Below are positions 9,624 through 22,552 of a stretch of DNA of 64,000 nucleotides, one piece after another. Numbering within the stretch: position 1 is the first letter of the stretch; every line of letters begins with the position of its first letter. This DNA is from Caloramator sp. mosi_1 (GTDB lineage: Bacteria; Bacillota; Clostridia; Clostridiales; Caloramatoraceae). The notes under the pieces are model-generated. The model searched no databases and was not told where the DNA came from. It saw only the letters and a program-made list of their open reading frames with translations. The stretch is from contig NZ_CP117677.1 of the NCBI RefSeq assembly GCF_028622835.1, positions 1,508,001 through 1,572,000 on the forward strand. The letters are read 5' to 3'. The translations under genes and the position numbers were made by a program.

Positions 9624-11868
9624 ATGTTACTCAGTATAGCACTTATGATAAAAATGAAGAAAAGCATTTAGAAAAATGCTTAAAGGCTTTATTGCCTTTA
9701 AAAGAAAAATTAGATTCTGAAATAGTTGTTATAGATACAGGTTCTGTAGATAATTCAGTTAAAATAGCAAAAAATATGCAGATAAAGTTTTTGAAGAGGT
9801 TTGGAAAGAAGATTTTGCTTATATGAGAAATTTATTGATAGATAGATGTAGAGGTTCTTGGATTTTGATGGTTGATGGTGACGAAGTGTTAGAAAATCCA
9901 GAGGAAATTATTGATTTTTTAAAAGTAATTTATATAAAAAATATAGTTCAGCAGCAGTTTTTATTAAAAATTTAAATTCTGATGATGATGATAAATATAT
10001 TTTAGGAACATTAGTAAGATTGTTTAAGAAGGAAAAAGATACCTATTATACAGGCATTGTACATGAACAGCTTAAATTTAAATCACCAGCTTATAGGTTA
10101 AATGCTATATTTAAACATTATGGATATAATAATAAAGATTATCAATTGATGATATATAAATATGAAAGAAATTTAGAACTCTTAAAAAAACAGTTAAAAG
10201 AAAATCCAAATGATATTTACACGCTTTTTCAAATAACTCAATCTTATTCAATGATGAAGAAGGACATAGAAGCATTAGATACAATTAAAAAGGCCTATTG
10301 GTTGTGTAAAGAAGAAAAAGATTCTTTAAATAAATATTTATATATTTACCATCAATATGTGAAGGAACTTTTAAAAATAAATGATTTTAATGAAATAATA
10401 CGTGTTTGTGAGGAAGTTATAAAAGAAAAAAAGGGATATTTAGATTTTTATTATCTTTTAGGTGCTTCATATGATTATTTAGGAATGAGTGACAAGGCAC
10501 TAATACATTATAATAATTATTTGAATGTTAGAGATAATTATGAACAATCTGAGGAGTATAAGACACTATCTATAACAAACTTTTCTTATGCTAGAAGAGA
10601 TGAAGTAATATCAAATATTATAAAAATACAGTTTAATAACAAAAATTTTAGAGAAGTAGTGAATTTATTTAATGAAATATCAGAAGAACAAATTAAAAAT
10701 TCATTATTAAGTGCATATATTACAAGTTGTATAATGATTGGTGAGAAAAACCAATTAGTTAAATACTTATCTAATAAAGATATAGATGACCAATTGATAG
10801 AAACAATTATAACTTCTATTAAACAAATAAAAATTTTAAATGATAATAAATTTGAGGAAATAGATTATTTGTTAAATATTGATAAAAAGGTTAAGAATGT
10901 TATTAATATTATATTTGATTTTAAAAAGATTGTTGCATAGAAGATATAGACTATGTTAAATACTATAATTGGAAGGCAGTAATTTTAAAGGAAAAGGTTA
11001 AATTAGATAAAAATAGTATAGAGAGTATTATTAATCTAACTAAAAGATATAAAATTCAATATATTAATTATTTAATTAATGATTATGAAGCAGTAAATAA
11101 TTTGGTTTTATATTTAAAGGAAAATATATTAACATCAGATATAAGAAAAATATCATTAATTTGTGAAATAGAAAAAGCTTTACTAACAAATAAAATTTTG
11201 CCTGAAGAAGAATATATTAAAGTTTATTATATGTATTTATCACATAAATTGATTAAATTTAATTATGTATATAAAATAGGTTTTGAAAATAATGGTTATG
11301 AATATATAGATGACGAAGATGATTTTGTTGCATATAAATTAATAGAAAGTGTAAGATTGTATGAAAATAATAAAGTTATGTATATAAATATGCTTAAAAA
11401 TATAGTTAAAAATTACGAAGAATATAGAAATTTAATAGATTATTTAAGAAAAATATAGATGATGCTATTATAAATGATGAAATGAAGAAATATAAAAAAC
11501 AAGTAATAGCAAAAGTTGAAGAATTAGTTGGCAGTGGACAATTATTAGAAGCAGATAAGATATGTAAAGAATTATATTCAATATTTAAATATGATGTAGA
11601 TGTTCTTAATGCAAATGCAGTAGTGGATTTTAGTTTAAATAATGTAGAAAGGTCTTTAGAATTTTTAACTATTTCTTATGTATTAAATGATAAAGACTTT
11701 GAAACTTTATACAATATTGCAAATGTACTAGAGTATAAAAATAGATTAAAGGATTGTTTATATTTTTATAATTTAGCAAACAACTCTTGTGTAAATAAAG
11801 ATTTAAAGTTTATTATAGAAGAAAAAATAAATACATTAAATCAGAAACTTTCTAATGCATCCATTTAA
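9624..11868 (+). CDS. GT2 glycosyltransferase with long TPR-like C-terminus
   Basis: Starts ATG at 9624 after TGGAGGG. The GT-A domain has IVVIDTGSVDNS and the metal-binding MVDGDEVLE, then VHEQLKFKSPA. This is the SunS/TPR-glycosyltransferase type that transfers sugars to proteins or glycans in the cytoplasm. More than 500 helical residues follow, with TPR-like spacing (YYLLGASYDYLGMSDKALIHYNNYL). The open pieces 10020-10940, 11102-11458 and 11482-11868 join in sense. It is the first gene after the IS, and the flagellin next door is the likely acceptor. The donor sugar is unknown. Confidence 0.82.
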
Positions 11869-11924
11869 CAAAAATGGATGCAAATTTTAGTATTTTAAGT
11901 TAAAAAATTTTAAGTGGTGATGTT

Positions 11925-12964
11925 ATGATTAGTTTGTGTATGATTGTTAAAAATGAAGAAAATAACATAGCAAAATGTTTAAATAGTATAAAAGATTATG
12001 TTGATGAAATTATAATAACAGATACCGGTTCGACTGATAACACGAAAGAAATTGCCAAAAGTTTTACAGATAAAATTTTTGATTATAATTGGAACAATAA
12101 TTTTGCAGATGCAAGAAATTTTTGTATTAGTAAAGCTAAAAATGATTGGGTACTTGTGCTTGATGCAGATGAAGTAGTTATTGAATTTGATATAAAAAAT
12201 ATTTTAGAATTTATCAATAAAAATTTAAGTTGTGTAGGAAGAATTAAAAGAATTAATATATTTGAAGATAACGGTATAAAAAATACATAGAAAGAATAAA
12301 TAGATTTTTTAATAAAAATTATTATTATTATGAAGGAATGATTCATGAACAAGTTGTAAGTAAGATAGATAGCAATTATAATATGATGAATATTGATATA
12401 ACAGTTGAACACATAGGATACAAAAAGATATTATAGATATGAGTAAAAAATTAGAAAGGAATATAACTCTTTTAAAAAAGCATTAGAAAAAAACATAAAT
12501 GACCCTTATTTACATTATCAGTTGGGTAAGTCTTATTATATGGCTAAAGATTATCAACTATCTGTATTAGAGTTTCAAAAACATTATCTTTAATAAATAA
12601 TTATTCTTTTGAATATGTAGAAGACTTGATAGAAACATATGGATATGCTTTAATAAATTCAGGTAAATATAAAGATGCATTAGAAATTCAAAAGTATGAA
12701 AAATATTATTCATTTTCTGCTGATTTCAGTTTTTTATTAGGTTTAATATATATGAATAATGGTTTAATAGATTTATCAATAAAGTATTTTAGTAAAGCAA
12801 CTCAATTAGGTGATGGTAATATAGAAGGAACTAATTCATATTTAGCTTTTTATAATTTAGGTGTAATTTATGAATGTTTAGGATTAATTGAAAAAGCAAA
12901 GGAATATTATCAAAAATGCAATGGATATGATTTGGCTGTTAATAGATTAAAAATCATAAATTGA
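11925..12964 (+). CDS. GT2 glycosyltransferase with short TPR tail
   Basis: Starts MISLCMIVKNEENNI after AAGTGGTGAT. The catalytic domain shows IIITDTGSTDNT and LVLDADEVV (DXD), then MIHEQVV, parallel to the preceding gene. TPR-like units follow (HYQLGKSYYMAKDY, YNLGVIYECLGLIEKAKEYYQ). Frames break at A-runs near 12285, 12420 and 12475. About 350 residues. It is probably a paralogue acting in the same flagellin glycan assembly. Confidence 0.82.
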
Positions 12965-12992
12965 ATAGTTAAGAGTTAGGTAGGAGGATTTT

Positions 12993-15900
12993 ATGAAAAG
13001 CTTATTAATAGATTTAATTTATAATATAGATAATGATATAAATTTTGATGAAAGCTTATTACAAATAACTAAGTTAATTAAAACAGGTAAAATTAATGAA
13101 AATGATATTATTGATGCTGTTTTAAATAGTTCTATTAATGATAAAAATAAAGTTTTAAATGATATAGCTGTATATTTATATAATAATCAATTATATGATT
13201 ATATAATACCTTTGTTAAGTAAATCATATGAATTAAATAATCAACATAGAGATACAGTATATAATTTAGCATTTTTTTAGATTTAATTGACGAAAAAAGA
13301 TGGCACTTAGTTATTTACACAATTTAAAAGAAAAAGATAATGAAATAGTATGGTTAATAAGTGAAATTGAAAAAAAATCATAGATAAAGTAATAAGTTTA
13401 ATAGATAATAATAAAATTTATGAAGCAAAGGAAATGATTCAAAAACCAAGATTGCATTATTGATAGAGAGATTGAATATGTACTTTTTGCAATGATAGCA
13501 ATTAAAGAAAACCAATTTATTGAAGCAGAAAGAATTTTAAATAATGGTATAAATATATTCAATGAAAGTTTTATGTTAAATTATTATATGGGATTTTATT
13601 ATAAAATATTGAATAAAAAAGAACTCGCTTTAACTTACTATAAAAAATCATTAGAGTATGTGAAAGAAGAACAACAACAAAATAAAGTTTATAATGAATT
13701 ACAAAATTTATACTATGAACTTGCTAAAGAATTTGAAATCAATGGAAATAATACAGATGCTGTATTGTATTATGGATTATCTTGCAGATATGCACAAGAT
13801 GAAAATTTTAAAAAGAAACTAGAAACTTTATTTATAGATAATGAATATTTAAAAACAATATTTAATGCTGCAAAACAATCTAAAAAAGGAGTTTTATTAT
13901 ATTATCTTCTTGTAAATGGGGGATAATTATCAACGTCCTCATCATATTGCACGTTCTCTAGCTAAATTTGGAAATGAGGTAATTTATATAACTCCTGCTA
14001 ATAGAGTTGAAATTAATCAAAATGATATAGATATAGAAGTATTGAATAAGTTAACATTTGAAAATAAAAAAGTAATAGATGATGTAAAAATTTTTAGCAC
14101 TATTTCTGCAGTTTTTAATGGTAAAGAAGTTAAAAATAATTATTTTAATGTTGTTCAAAATTTTGTTACTTTACATCAAGGTGAATTAGAACCTATAATT
14201 ATTACTTATTTACCTAGCCAAGTTGAAGTATTGAAAGAAATAAAAGGTAAATATTTTCATATTTATGAATGTGTAGACGAGCACAGCGATATTGAATATG
14301 CCTTTGGGGAAACAGGTTTGATGTTATTCGTGAACAGGAGCTAATGGATATAGCAGATGCAATAACAACTACTGCTACATCTTTATTTTTACAAAGAGTG
14401 TCTATAGAAGGTAGAAAAAATGTATATTTATCAAGAAACGCTGTTAATGAATCTGATTTTATATTAAATAAAGAAATCTCTATACCAGATGATTTAATAA
14501 ATATACCTGAACCAAGAATTGTATATACAGGGGCAATTTATAATTGGTTTGATGTAGAGCTTTTTATAAAATAGTTGAATCAAACCCAGATAAGTCTTTT
14601 GTTATTATTGGATTTGGTAATGAAGACTTACTAACAAGAAATTATCCAAATTTGTATTTCCTTGGGGCAAAAACATAGTGATTTAATAAAGTACTTAAAA
14701 TTTATGCAAATTGGTATTATTCCATTTAAAAATAATAATGAATTAATAATAAATTGTGATCCTATAAAACAATATGAATATTTAGCTTGTCATTTGCCTG
14801 TAATTACAACTTATATGCCTGAAACAGTTATAGATAAACCTTATACTTTTGTGGCAAATACCAAGGAAGAATTCAATAAAGCTATAGAACAATGTCTAAG
14901 CTTAAAAATAGATAAAAAAATTATTCAAGAGTTTTTATATAAAAATTCTTGGAATTTAAGGGCAGCATTGTTAATAGAAATTTCTGAAAGTAGAAATTTG
15001 GAGGTTACAAATATTGAATATATAGGTAAAATATTGAGTATTTTATGTAAAGAATATGATATACCAATATTTAATACTCTATATGGAATGTATTTGAATC
15101 TAAAAGATGCTGAAAAGTTTAAAAAATTGGCTCAAAGTTCTTATAATAAAGAAAAAAATAAGTATATAGAAAAACAATATATAAGAGCTCTCTTAAAAAA
15201 TAATAGCAGAACGGAATTGATTAAAGTAATTTTAAAATCATCATATGTAAAAAGGAATTAAAAGATGAATTATTATATCAATTAGAAAATAAACAAATTA
15301 AAAATGTGGATATTATTGCATATTTATGTATCAATGATATAAAAAATGCATTAACATTAATTGATAATTTAGATACAGAAGAAGTTAAATTAATATACTA
15401 TATATATATAAAATATATTTTAGATTTAGTTATAACAGAAAAAGAAAGGAATCTTATATTCAATATTAAAAGTAGTATACCTTTATTAACATTTTTAATC
15501 AGTAATTTAAAACAACAATATAAAGTAAATATTAATACGAATAGTAAACCATTTATAAGTTTAATAGTTCCAACAAGAAATTCAGCTGAAGTTTTAAAAT
15601 ATACTTTGCTTACTTGTATAGAACAGAATTATGATAATTATGAAATTATAGTTAGTGATAATAGTTGCCCAGGTAACGATGAAACAAAGGAATTAATAGA
15701 AAGTTTAAATTCAAAAAAATTAAATATTTTAGAACACCAAAAGAATATGCAATGATAGAAAACTATGAATTTGCATATGAAAAAGCAAGCGGAGATTATA
15801 TGTTAATATTAGGTTCTGATGATGGTTTATTGTTGCATTGTTTGGAAGCTTTGGCGAAAATTATAGAAGAACTTAATAATCCTCTTTCTATAACTTGGGA

Positions 15901-16720
15901 TGTAGTAGCTTATGGATGGCCTAATGTTAAGATTAATAGTATGAAAAATGGATTGTTTATTCCTTATTTAAGTAATATAAAGAATATAAAATATATATAT
16001 CGTGATGAATCATTTTTAAAAGCAGTACTAAATTTTGAAGCCAGATATAGTGTATTGCCAATGTTTTACTATAATTCAATTATTAAAAGGGAACTTGTTG
16101 AAGAAGCAAAGAAGATAACTGGAAAATTGTTTTATGTTTCACCACCTGATGTTTGGACAGGTATCATATTTGCATATTTACAAAAAAATATTTGCACGTT
16201 AACATACCTATGACTATTGGAGGTTCATCTGGAAAAAGTATTGGTATAATTGGAGCTGAGAGTATTTACAAAAATACAAATAAAGATTTTATGTTTGAAT
16301 TAAAAAAATTAAGAGAAAAAATATGGATTATCACCAATATTGTGCACCTTATTTTGCAGGAGAAGAAGGTGCTGTATTAATGTCAACCACAATAGCTAAA
16401 GAAATTTTTTAAATGAAGATATAAATATGTACAATTTTTATAAACAATGTATTAAATATTTATATGCTGATGAATTTTTACCAAATAAAATTGAGGAATT
16501 ATATTCTTGTATAAAGAAATATGGAGATATTAAAATTATTAAGTGGTTTGAAGAAAATTATATATTTAACAAAAATTTTTCAGGTTATTCCAATTATATG
16601 AATGATCCTTTAAAAGTTGGATATATAAATGAAAAATCATTGGTAATTGATACTTCAAAATTTAATGTATTTAATGTATTTGAAGCATCAAAGTTGTATA
16701 GAAATATACTTGGGTATTAA
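12993..16720 (+). CDS. Giant TPR-GT4-GT2 multidomain glycosyltransferase
   Basis: Reading through single-base losses, I find one coding sense of about 1240 residues after AGGAGG. An N-terminal TPR-like region (to about residue 300) leads into a GT4-like domain (YLLVNGGDNYQRPHHIARSL, then VYTGAIYNWFD, YFLGAK and CDPIKQYEYLACHLPV). A helical linker follows, then a GT2 domain (FISLIVPTRNSAEVL, SDNSCPGNDET, ILGSDDG). Two catalytic folds on one chain suggest sequential addition of two sugars. If the breaks were real this would be several pseudogenes, but the uniform sense argues otherwise. Confidence 0.75.
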
Positions 16721-16759
16721 TAATAAGCTAAAATTATATCTATAAAAGGAGAAGAAGAT

Positions 16760-18095
16760 ATGCTAAAAATACTCCATATAACTCCTCATATGGGAGGAGG
16801 AGTTGGTAAAGTTATTTCTGAGTTGATTACATTAAGTAAAGAAAATATATCTCATAAAATAGTTCTTTTAGAAAAACCAGAAAAAATAAATAAAATAAAT
16901 AAATTAAAAAAGATGGAATAGATATAATTTTATATGATTTAAATAAAAATGAAGAATCTATACTTCCCTTAATGTATTGGAGTGATATAATTTTAGTGCA
17001 TTGGTGGCATCATCCTAAAATTTCAAAGTTTTTATTTAATTTACCTCAAATTCCAATAAGATTAGTTATTTGGACTCACGTTTCAAATTTAACAGTACCA
17101 GCTTTAAATCCTCAAATATTACTTAATGTCACAAGAGTAATGTTTACAACAGAAGCTTCATATGAAGCTTCTGTTTTTGAAAATATTTCTGATAAAGTTT
17201 TAAAAGAAAAAACAGATGTAGTTTATGGATGCCCTGGATTAGATGAATTTAAAGAAATAAAATATAATAGATATAATAAACATGAAAAATTTAATATAGG
17301 ATATGTAGGATATATTGACTTTTCAAAAATGCATCCGCAATTTGTTGAATTTTGTAGAGAAATTAATATACAAAATTCCAAATTTATTTTAGTTGGTGAT
17401 GCACCTGCTAAAGAAATAATAAATTATCAAATCAAACAAAAAATATAAAAAATGAATTTGTTTTTATTGATTTTGTTGAAGATGTTAGATCTATATTAAC
17501 TGAAATAGATGTCTTTGGTTATCCATTAATGCCTTATCATACTTGTTCTACCGAAAATGCAATATTAGAAGCTATGGCAGTAGGGATACCTCCTGTATTA
17601 TTAAATCAGTTAACAGAAAAGTATATTGTAGAAGATGGGATAACAGGTTTTATAGTAAATAATAAAGAAGAATATGGCAAAATAATTAGATATTTATATA
17701 AAAATGAAGATGTGAGAAAAAAGTTGGTGAAAATGCGAGAAAATATGTTCTTAACAAATATACAAGCAAAAACTTTTTAAATAATTTTTATAGAAATTGT
17801 GAAATAACTATGACATATCCTAAAAAGATAATAGAATTAAAAAAATTTTAGGGAATACACCAGCTGAATGGTTTATGTCATGTTTAGGGAATGATTATGA
17901 AGTATTTAAAATTAGTTTTGATTTAGGAATCAATAATAAAAGTGATATCATTAAAAAATTAAAAAAGATACAAGTCCATTGTTAAAATTAAAAAATAAGT
18001 CATCAGTTTTACATTATTATAGAGAATATCAAAATGACAAATTTCTTGCATATTGGGCAAGATTATTAAGAGAGGAGAATATAAATGAAAGATAA
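16760..18095 (+). CDS. GT4-family glycosyltransferase
   Basis: Starts MLKILHITPHMGGGVGKVISEL after AAAGGAG. The first half has the GT-B start and TTEASYEASVF; the second has FNIGYVGYIDFSKMHP and the nucleotide-sugar-binding stretch STENAILEAMAVGIPPVLLN. About 440 residues, split near 16915, 17446 and 17777. The last bases overlap the start of the following methyltransferase, indicating translational coupling. Retaining glycosyltransferase; donor and acceptor unknown. Confidence 0.83.
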
Positions 18096-19228
18096 AAATA
18101 TGGAGTTTAAGATACAAATTGAAGAATTACTCTTTTCAAGTATAAAGATATCTCAAATAAATAATTTGTTAAGAGAAATTCAATCCAATGAAGTATATAT
18201 CTATGGAGCTGGTAATGTTGGTAATATGACATATAATTTGCTTAAAAAATTTAATATTGATATAAATGGATTTATTGATAGGAAAGCTGATACTGTTAAG
18301 ATATATATGAATAAACCTGTATATAAAATTGAAGACAAAACTATTAATAAAGAAAATACATTTATAATTATTGCTTTTTATGCGATTATGAAGAGTTTAA
18401 AAATATAAAGCAAAGGCTCAATAACTTAGGATATAGAAATATTTTATATTATTATGATATTTATAATATAGCAATTATGAAAGAAACTTTTAATTTTGAT
18501 ACAAATAAAGCAAGAGATATTAACATTTCAGAAAATTATAGAGAAAAAATATTAAAAGTTTCTGAATATTTATATGATGACAGATCACAAGAAATTTATT
18601 ATAAATTTTTGATGCATTATTATCTTGTAACCAAGATAAATTTGCTACACCAGATAAAGATCCTCAGTATTTTATAAAAGATGTTAATTTTAATAAAGGT
18701 TATTCAAGATTTGTAGATTGTGGTGCCTTTAATGGGGATACAGCATTTATGATAAAAGAAGAAATCGGGCAAATAGAGAAAATAGCTTTATTTGAACCAG
18801 ATATAAACAATTTTAATCAATTAATAAAAAATATAAAACAAAATCATATTGCTAAAGAACATATTTTATTTCCATGTGGTGTATGGAATAATAATGAAAT
18901 AAAATCATTTGTTTCTGGAAAAGATTCTATAAGTTCTATTTCAACTGAAGGGAATGTCTATGTACAATGTGTGGTATTAGATGATGTATTAATAGGATTT
19001 AATCCAACTTTCATAAAAATGGATATAGAAGGTGCTGAAGTTGAAGCTTTATTAGGTGCTCAAGATATTATAAAAGAATGTGCCCCAGATTTAGCGATAA
19101 GTGTTTATCATAAAATTGAGCATATGTGGGAAATACCGCTTTTAATAAAAGATATCAATCCTAATTACAAACTTTATTTAAGAAGTCATGGATTACGAGG
19201 AATGGAAACTATATTATATGCAACATAG
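18085..19228 (+). CDS. FkbM-family methyltransferase with nucleotide-binding-like N-terminus
   Basis: The C-terminal half is a FkbM/class I SAM-dependent methyltransferase: FVDCGAFNGDTAF, then FIKMDIEGAEVEALLGA and ISVYHKIEHMWEIP. The first 130 residues hold a dinucleotide-fold-like segment (VYIYGAGNVGNMTYNLLKK) seen in some sugar-modifying FkbM proteins. It probably O-methylates a glycan residue. The reconstructed gene is about 380 residues, with breaks near 18385 and 18637. Confidence 0.83.
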
Positions 19229-19260
19229 TGCGGAATTTTAATGTATTAGGGGAAGTATTT

Positions 19261-20315
19261 ATGACAGGAAAAATAAAACCAAGTTATGATACCAATCGTA
19301 AAAGACTTGCAGATATAATACCATTATCGACACCATTTACTATATTTATTGAGCCTACTCGTTATTGTAATTTTAAATGTTTTTATTGTCTTCATAGTAC
19401 AAAAGATTATAAAGATGGTGAATGGTCAAAAACAGGTTATGAAATAAAACATATGGATGAAAAACTATATGATAAAATTTTAGAAAATATATGTAAGTTT
19501 CCTAATAAACCAAAGAGAATAGTTTTTCAGGATTAGGAGAACCTTTAATGAATAAAAACTTGCCTTATATGATATCTCAAGTAAAAAATTAAATTTAGCA
19601 GAAAGAATAGATATTTTAACAAATGCATCACTTTTAACACCTGAGATGACAGATTTGCTTATAAAGGCAGGAACAACTAGAATACAAATTTCACTTCAGG
19701 GTTTACATAGTGAAAAATATAAGCAAGTTTCTAATGTAAATATAAATTTTGATGAAATTTATAATAATATTTCTTATTTATATAAAAATAAAAATCAATG
19801 CACAGTTTTTGTTAAAATTATTGATGCATTATTAGAAAGTAAAGAAGATGAGGAAAAATTTTATAATTTATTTGGTGAAATATGTGATCAAATGTATATT
19901 GAGCATTTAATAACTTTGCAACAACAAATGGGAGATCATAATGGCAGAGCAGACGATTCAAGAAATCTTAATAACGAAAAAGTAGAATTTCGTTATGTTT
20001 GTCCTGTTATATTTTATATGATACAAATAGATGTTGATGGTAATGTTTTTCCATGTCCAGTAGGAGGATTGCCTAAAAATTTTGCTATTGGTAATATAAA
20101 AGAACAGCCATTAACTGAAATATGGAACAGTAAAAAAGAAAAAATTTAATTAAATCTCATTTGAGTTTTGATAGAAAAAAATACCTGTATGTTCAAATTG
20201 TAAGGCTTGTGCTTGTGTTTTGGATAGAAATGAATATTTAGATGATGTTGCAAAGGATTTGTTAAATTTTTTGATTAGAGAAAAAGGAGAGATTATAAAT
20301 GACATCAGAAATTAA
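19261..20315 (+). CDS. Radical SAM/SPASM protein, paralogue 1
   Basis: Radical SAM motif CNFKCFYC (C-x3-C-x2-C), then a glycine motif GLGEPL and TNASLL, and a Cys-rich C-terminus (VCP, FPCPVGG, VCSNCKACAC) typical of SPASM auxiliary-cluster domains. The start at 19261 follows GGGGAAG; the earlier in-frame GTG at 19228 has no good RBS. The end overlaps the next paralogue by 17 bp after restoring bases in A-runs. Such enzymes modify sugars, peptides or proteins by radical chemistry. Here the setting points to a sugar or flagellin modification, which is inference. Confidence 0.83.
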
Positions 20316-21307
20316 ACCAATATGTGGAGTTAATCGAGTTAAACTTGCAGATGTTGTTCCTTTAGATACACCATTTACTATATATTTATTTCCTACAACT
20401 TATTGCAATTTTAAGTGTAATTATTGTGCACATTCATTAGGAATAGAAAAAATGAAAGAGAAATATGGATTTAAACCTGAAACTATGTCTATGGAAACAT
20501 ATAATAAAATTATTCAACAATTAAAGGAGTTTCCAAATAAATTAAAGGTATTATCATTAACTGGTCAAGGTGAACCATTAATCAATAAAAATTTACCTCA
20601 TATGATTAGTATTGCTAAAGAAGCAGGAGTAGCAGAAAGAATAGAGATAATAACAAATGCATCATTATTAAGTAATAGTGTTTCAAATCAATTAATTGAT
20701 GCTGGTTTAGATGTAATAAGAATATCTATTCAAGGACTTACATCTGCTAAATATAGAGATATATGTCGTTATAATTTGGATTTTGATGAATTAGTTTCAA
20801 ATATAAAATATTTTTATCAAAATAGAAAACAATGTAAGGTATATGTAAAAATTATGGATATATCATTAGAGAAAGGTGAAGATAAAAAGTTTTACGATAT
20901 TTTTTCTAATATAAGTGATAGAATGTTTATAGAACAATGTAAACCTGTGTATGATGGAGTAGAATATGGTAGAAAAATATCAACTGTAACAGATAGATAT
21001 GGTAGAGTTCACAAAAAAGGAAGTATGTCCATTGCCATTTTATATGTTAGGAATATTCCCTAATGGAGATGTAGAACCTTGTGATACAATTTACAAACCG
21101 ATAATTTTGGGGAATATACATGAAGAAAGTTTAATAAACATGTGGAATGGAAACAAATTAAAACAATTTAGATTGTTGCAATTAGAAAAGAAAAGAGAAA
21201 ATAATATTAAATGTAGGGTATGTTGTGCACCTAATGATGTTGCACATCCTGAAGATGATTTAGATGATGACTGTGATGAAATTATAGATAGAATAAATCA
21301 AAAATAA
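20299..21307 (+). CDS. Radical SAM/SPASM protein, paralogue 2
   Basis: The same architecture as its upstream neighbour. Both share the N-terminal pattern ...NR.(R/K)LAD..PL.TPFTI. Motifs are CNFKCNYC, TGQGEPLINKN and TNASLL, with a C-terminal CPLPFYMLGIFPNGDVEPC and CRVCCAP. About 335 residues with one break near 21019. It ends in an acidic tail. It lies between two paralogues in the same orientation with ribosome sites of its own. Confidence 0.83.
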
Positions 21308-21331
21308 TAATAAATGTAAAGGAATGATGGC

Positions 21332-22342
21332 ATGAAGAGTGATATCGTAAAAGGAATAACACCTGGAGGTAAGCGTGCAGTATTAGGGGATGTTTTACCA
21401 TTAAGCAATCCATTTTTAGTACAGATATTTCCAGTATATAGCTGTAACTTTAGGTGTAATTATTGTATATATGCTCTTCCTAAAAGTAGACATGGGTATA
21501 TATCAAATAAAGTTTTTATTGAATTAGATATGTTTAAAAAGTGTATTGATGATATGGTAGATGCTAATTGGAAATTAAAAATGCTTAGATTTGCTGGTAT
21601 AGGAGAACCATTGTTACATAAAGATATTGATTTTATGATAAAATATGCCAAAGATAATAATATTGCTGATAGTGTTGATATAGTAACAAATGGAGTATTA
21701 TTAAACGAAAAGCTTTCAATGAGATTGATTGAAGCAGGCATAGACAAGTTAAGAATTTCTATACAAGGAATATCAACAGAACACTATAAAAATGTATGTG
21801 ATGTTAATATAGACTTTGATAAGTTTGTAAAAAATATAGAATATTTTTATAAAAATAGAGGTAGAACAAAAGTATATATAAAGATTATAAATTCTGTTTT
21901 GAAAGATGATGAATATAATGTTTTTTTGATATATTTGGAGATATTTGTGATGAGAATAGCTATAGAAAACTTAACACCAACTGTAAAAGGTATAGATTAT
22001 ACAAAAATTACTAAAAATGATAATTTTAATTTAACCCAAAATGGTACTCTAATTATTGATACCCAAATATGTCCACAACCATTTTATATGATGCAAATAA
22101 ATCCAGATGGATGTGTTGTTCCTTGTTGTTCAATGAGTTATCCATTAGTAATAGGTAATATTTTAGAAGAAAAAATAGCACAAATATGGAATGGGAAAAA
22201 ATTTAATGAATTTAGACGTAATATGCTTGAAGGAGTAAAAAATGCGTCTAATGTATGTTCAGAATGTTCGTTATATAAATATGGAACATATAAAGAAGAT
22301 GTTTTAGATTCTTATGCTGAACAATTAAAGAATTTATATTAA
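21332..22342 (+). CDS. Radical SAM/SPASM protein, paralogue 3
   Basis: An open 336-residue frame: CNFRCNYC, AGIGEPLLHKD, TNGVLL, then CPQPFYMMQINPDGCVVPCC and CSECSLY. Around residues 195-212 the frame looks locally wrong. The alternative frame there reads FFDIFGDICDE, which matches FYNLFGEICDQ and FYDIFSNISDR in the two paralogues, so two compensating indels are likely (near 21912 and 21950). Function as for its paralogues. Confidence 0.83.
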   Translation: MKSDIVKGITPGGKRAVLGDVLPLSNPFLVQIFPVYSCNFRCNYCIYALPKSRHGYISNKVFIELDMFKKCIDDMVDANWKLKMLRFAGIGEPLLHKDIDFMIKYAKDNNIADSVDIVTNGVLLNEKLSMRLIEAGIDKLRISIQGISTEHYKNVCDVNIDFDKFVKNIEYFYKNRGRTKVYIKIINSVLKDDEYNVFLIYLEIFVMRIAIENLTPTVKGIDYTKITKNDNFNLTQNGTLIIDTQICPQPFYMMQINPDGCVVPCCSMSYPLVIGNILEEKIAQIWNGKKFNEFRRNMLEGVKNASNVCSECSLYKYGTYKEDVLDSYAEQLKNLY

Positions 22343-22552
22343 TTTTTTAAAAATTGTTGTAGGATATAAAAATTAAAATTCTGTATACCTTTTCAAATAT
22401 AAATATTACAAAAAATGAAACTATATAAAACTGCGATGTCATTATCAAAAGTAGTTTTAAATCTACTGAAGTTTGAATAGTATTTTTAAAAGAATTAGAG
22501 ATAAATTTATTAATACCATAATTAAATTTTTACATAGGAGTGAATTATAAAA
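22343..22552. other. Intergenic region containing IS1182-like relic
   Basis: About 210 bp with no gene. Bases 22431-22470 and 22475-22515 match, with an internal deletion, two segments of the IS1182-like transposase gene (about 57405-57442 and 57614-57655), including a shared AAAGTAGTTTTAAATCTACT. So a copy of that element once sat here. A ribosome site (AGGAG) for rfbF lies at the end. Confidence 0.65.

Noticed and set aside
12993-16720. Series of separate small glycosyltransferase pseudogenes
   Set aside because: The sense resumes immediately in another frame at A-runs, with no lost domain parts, and the same break pattern affects core genes elsewhere.
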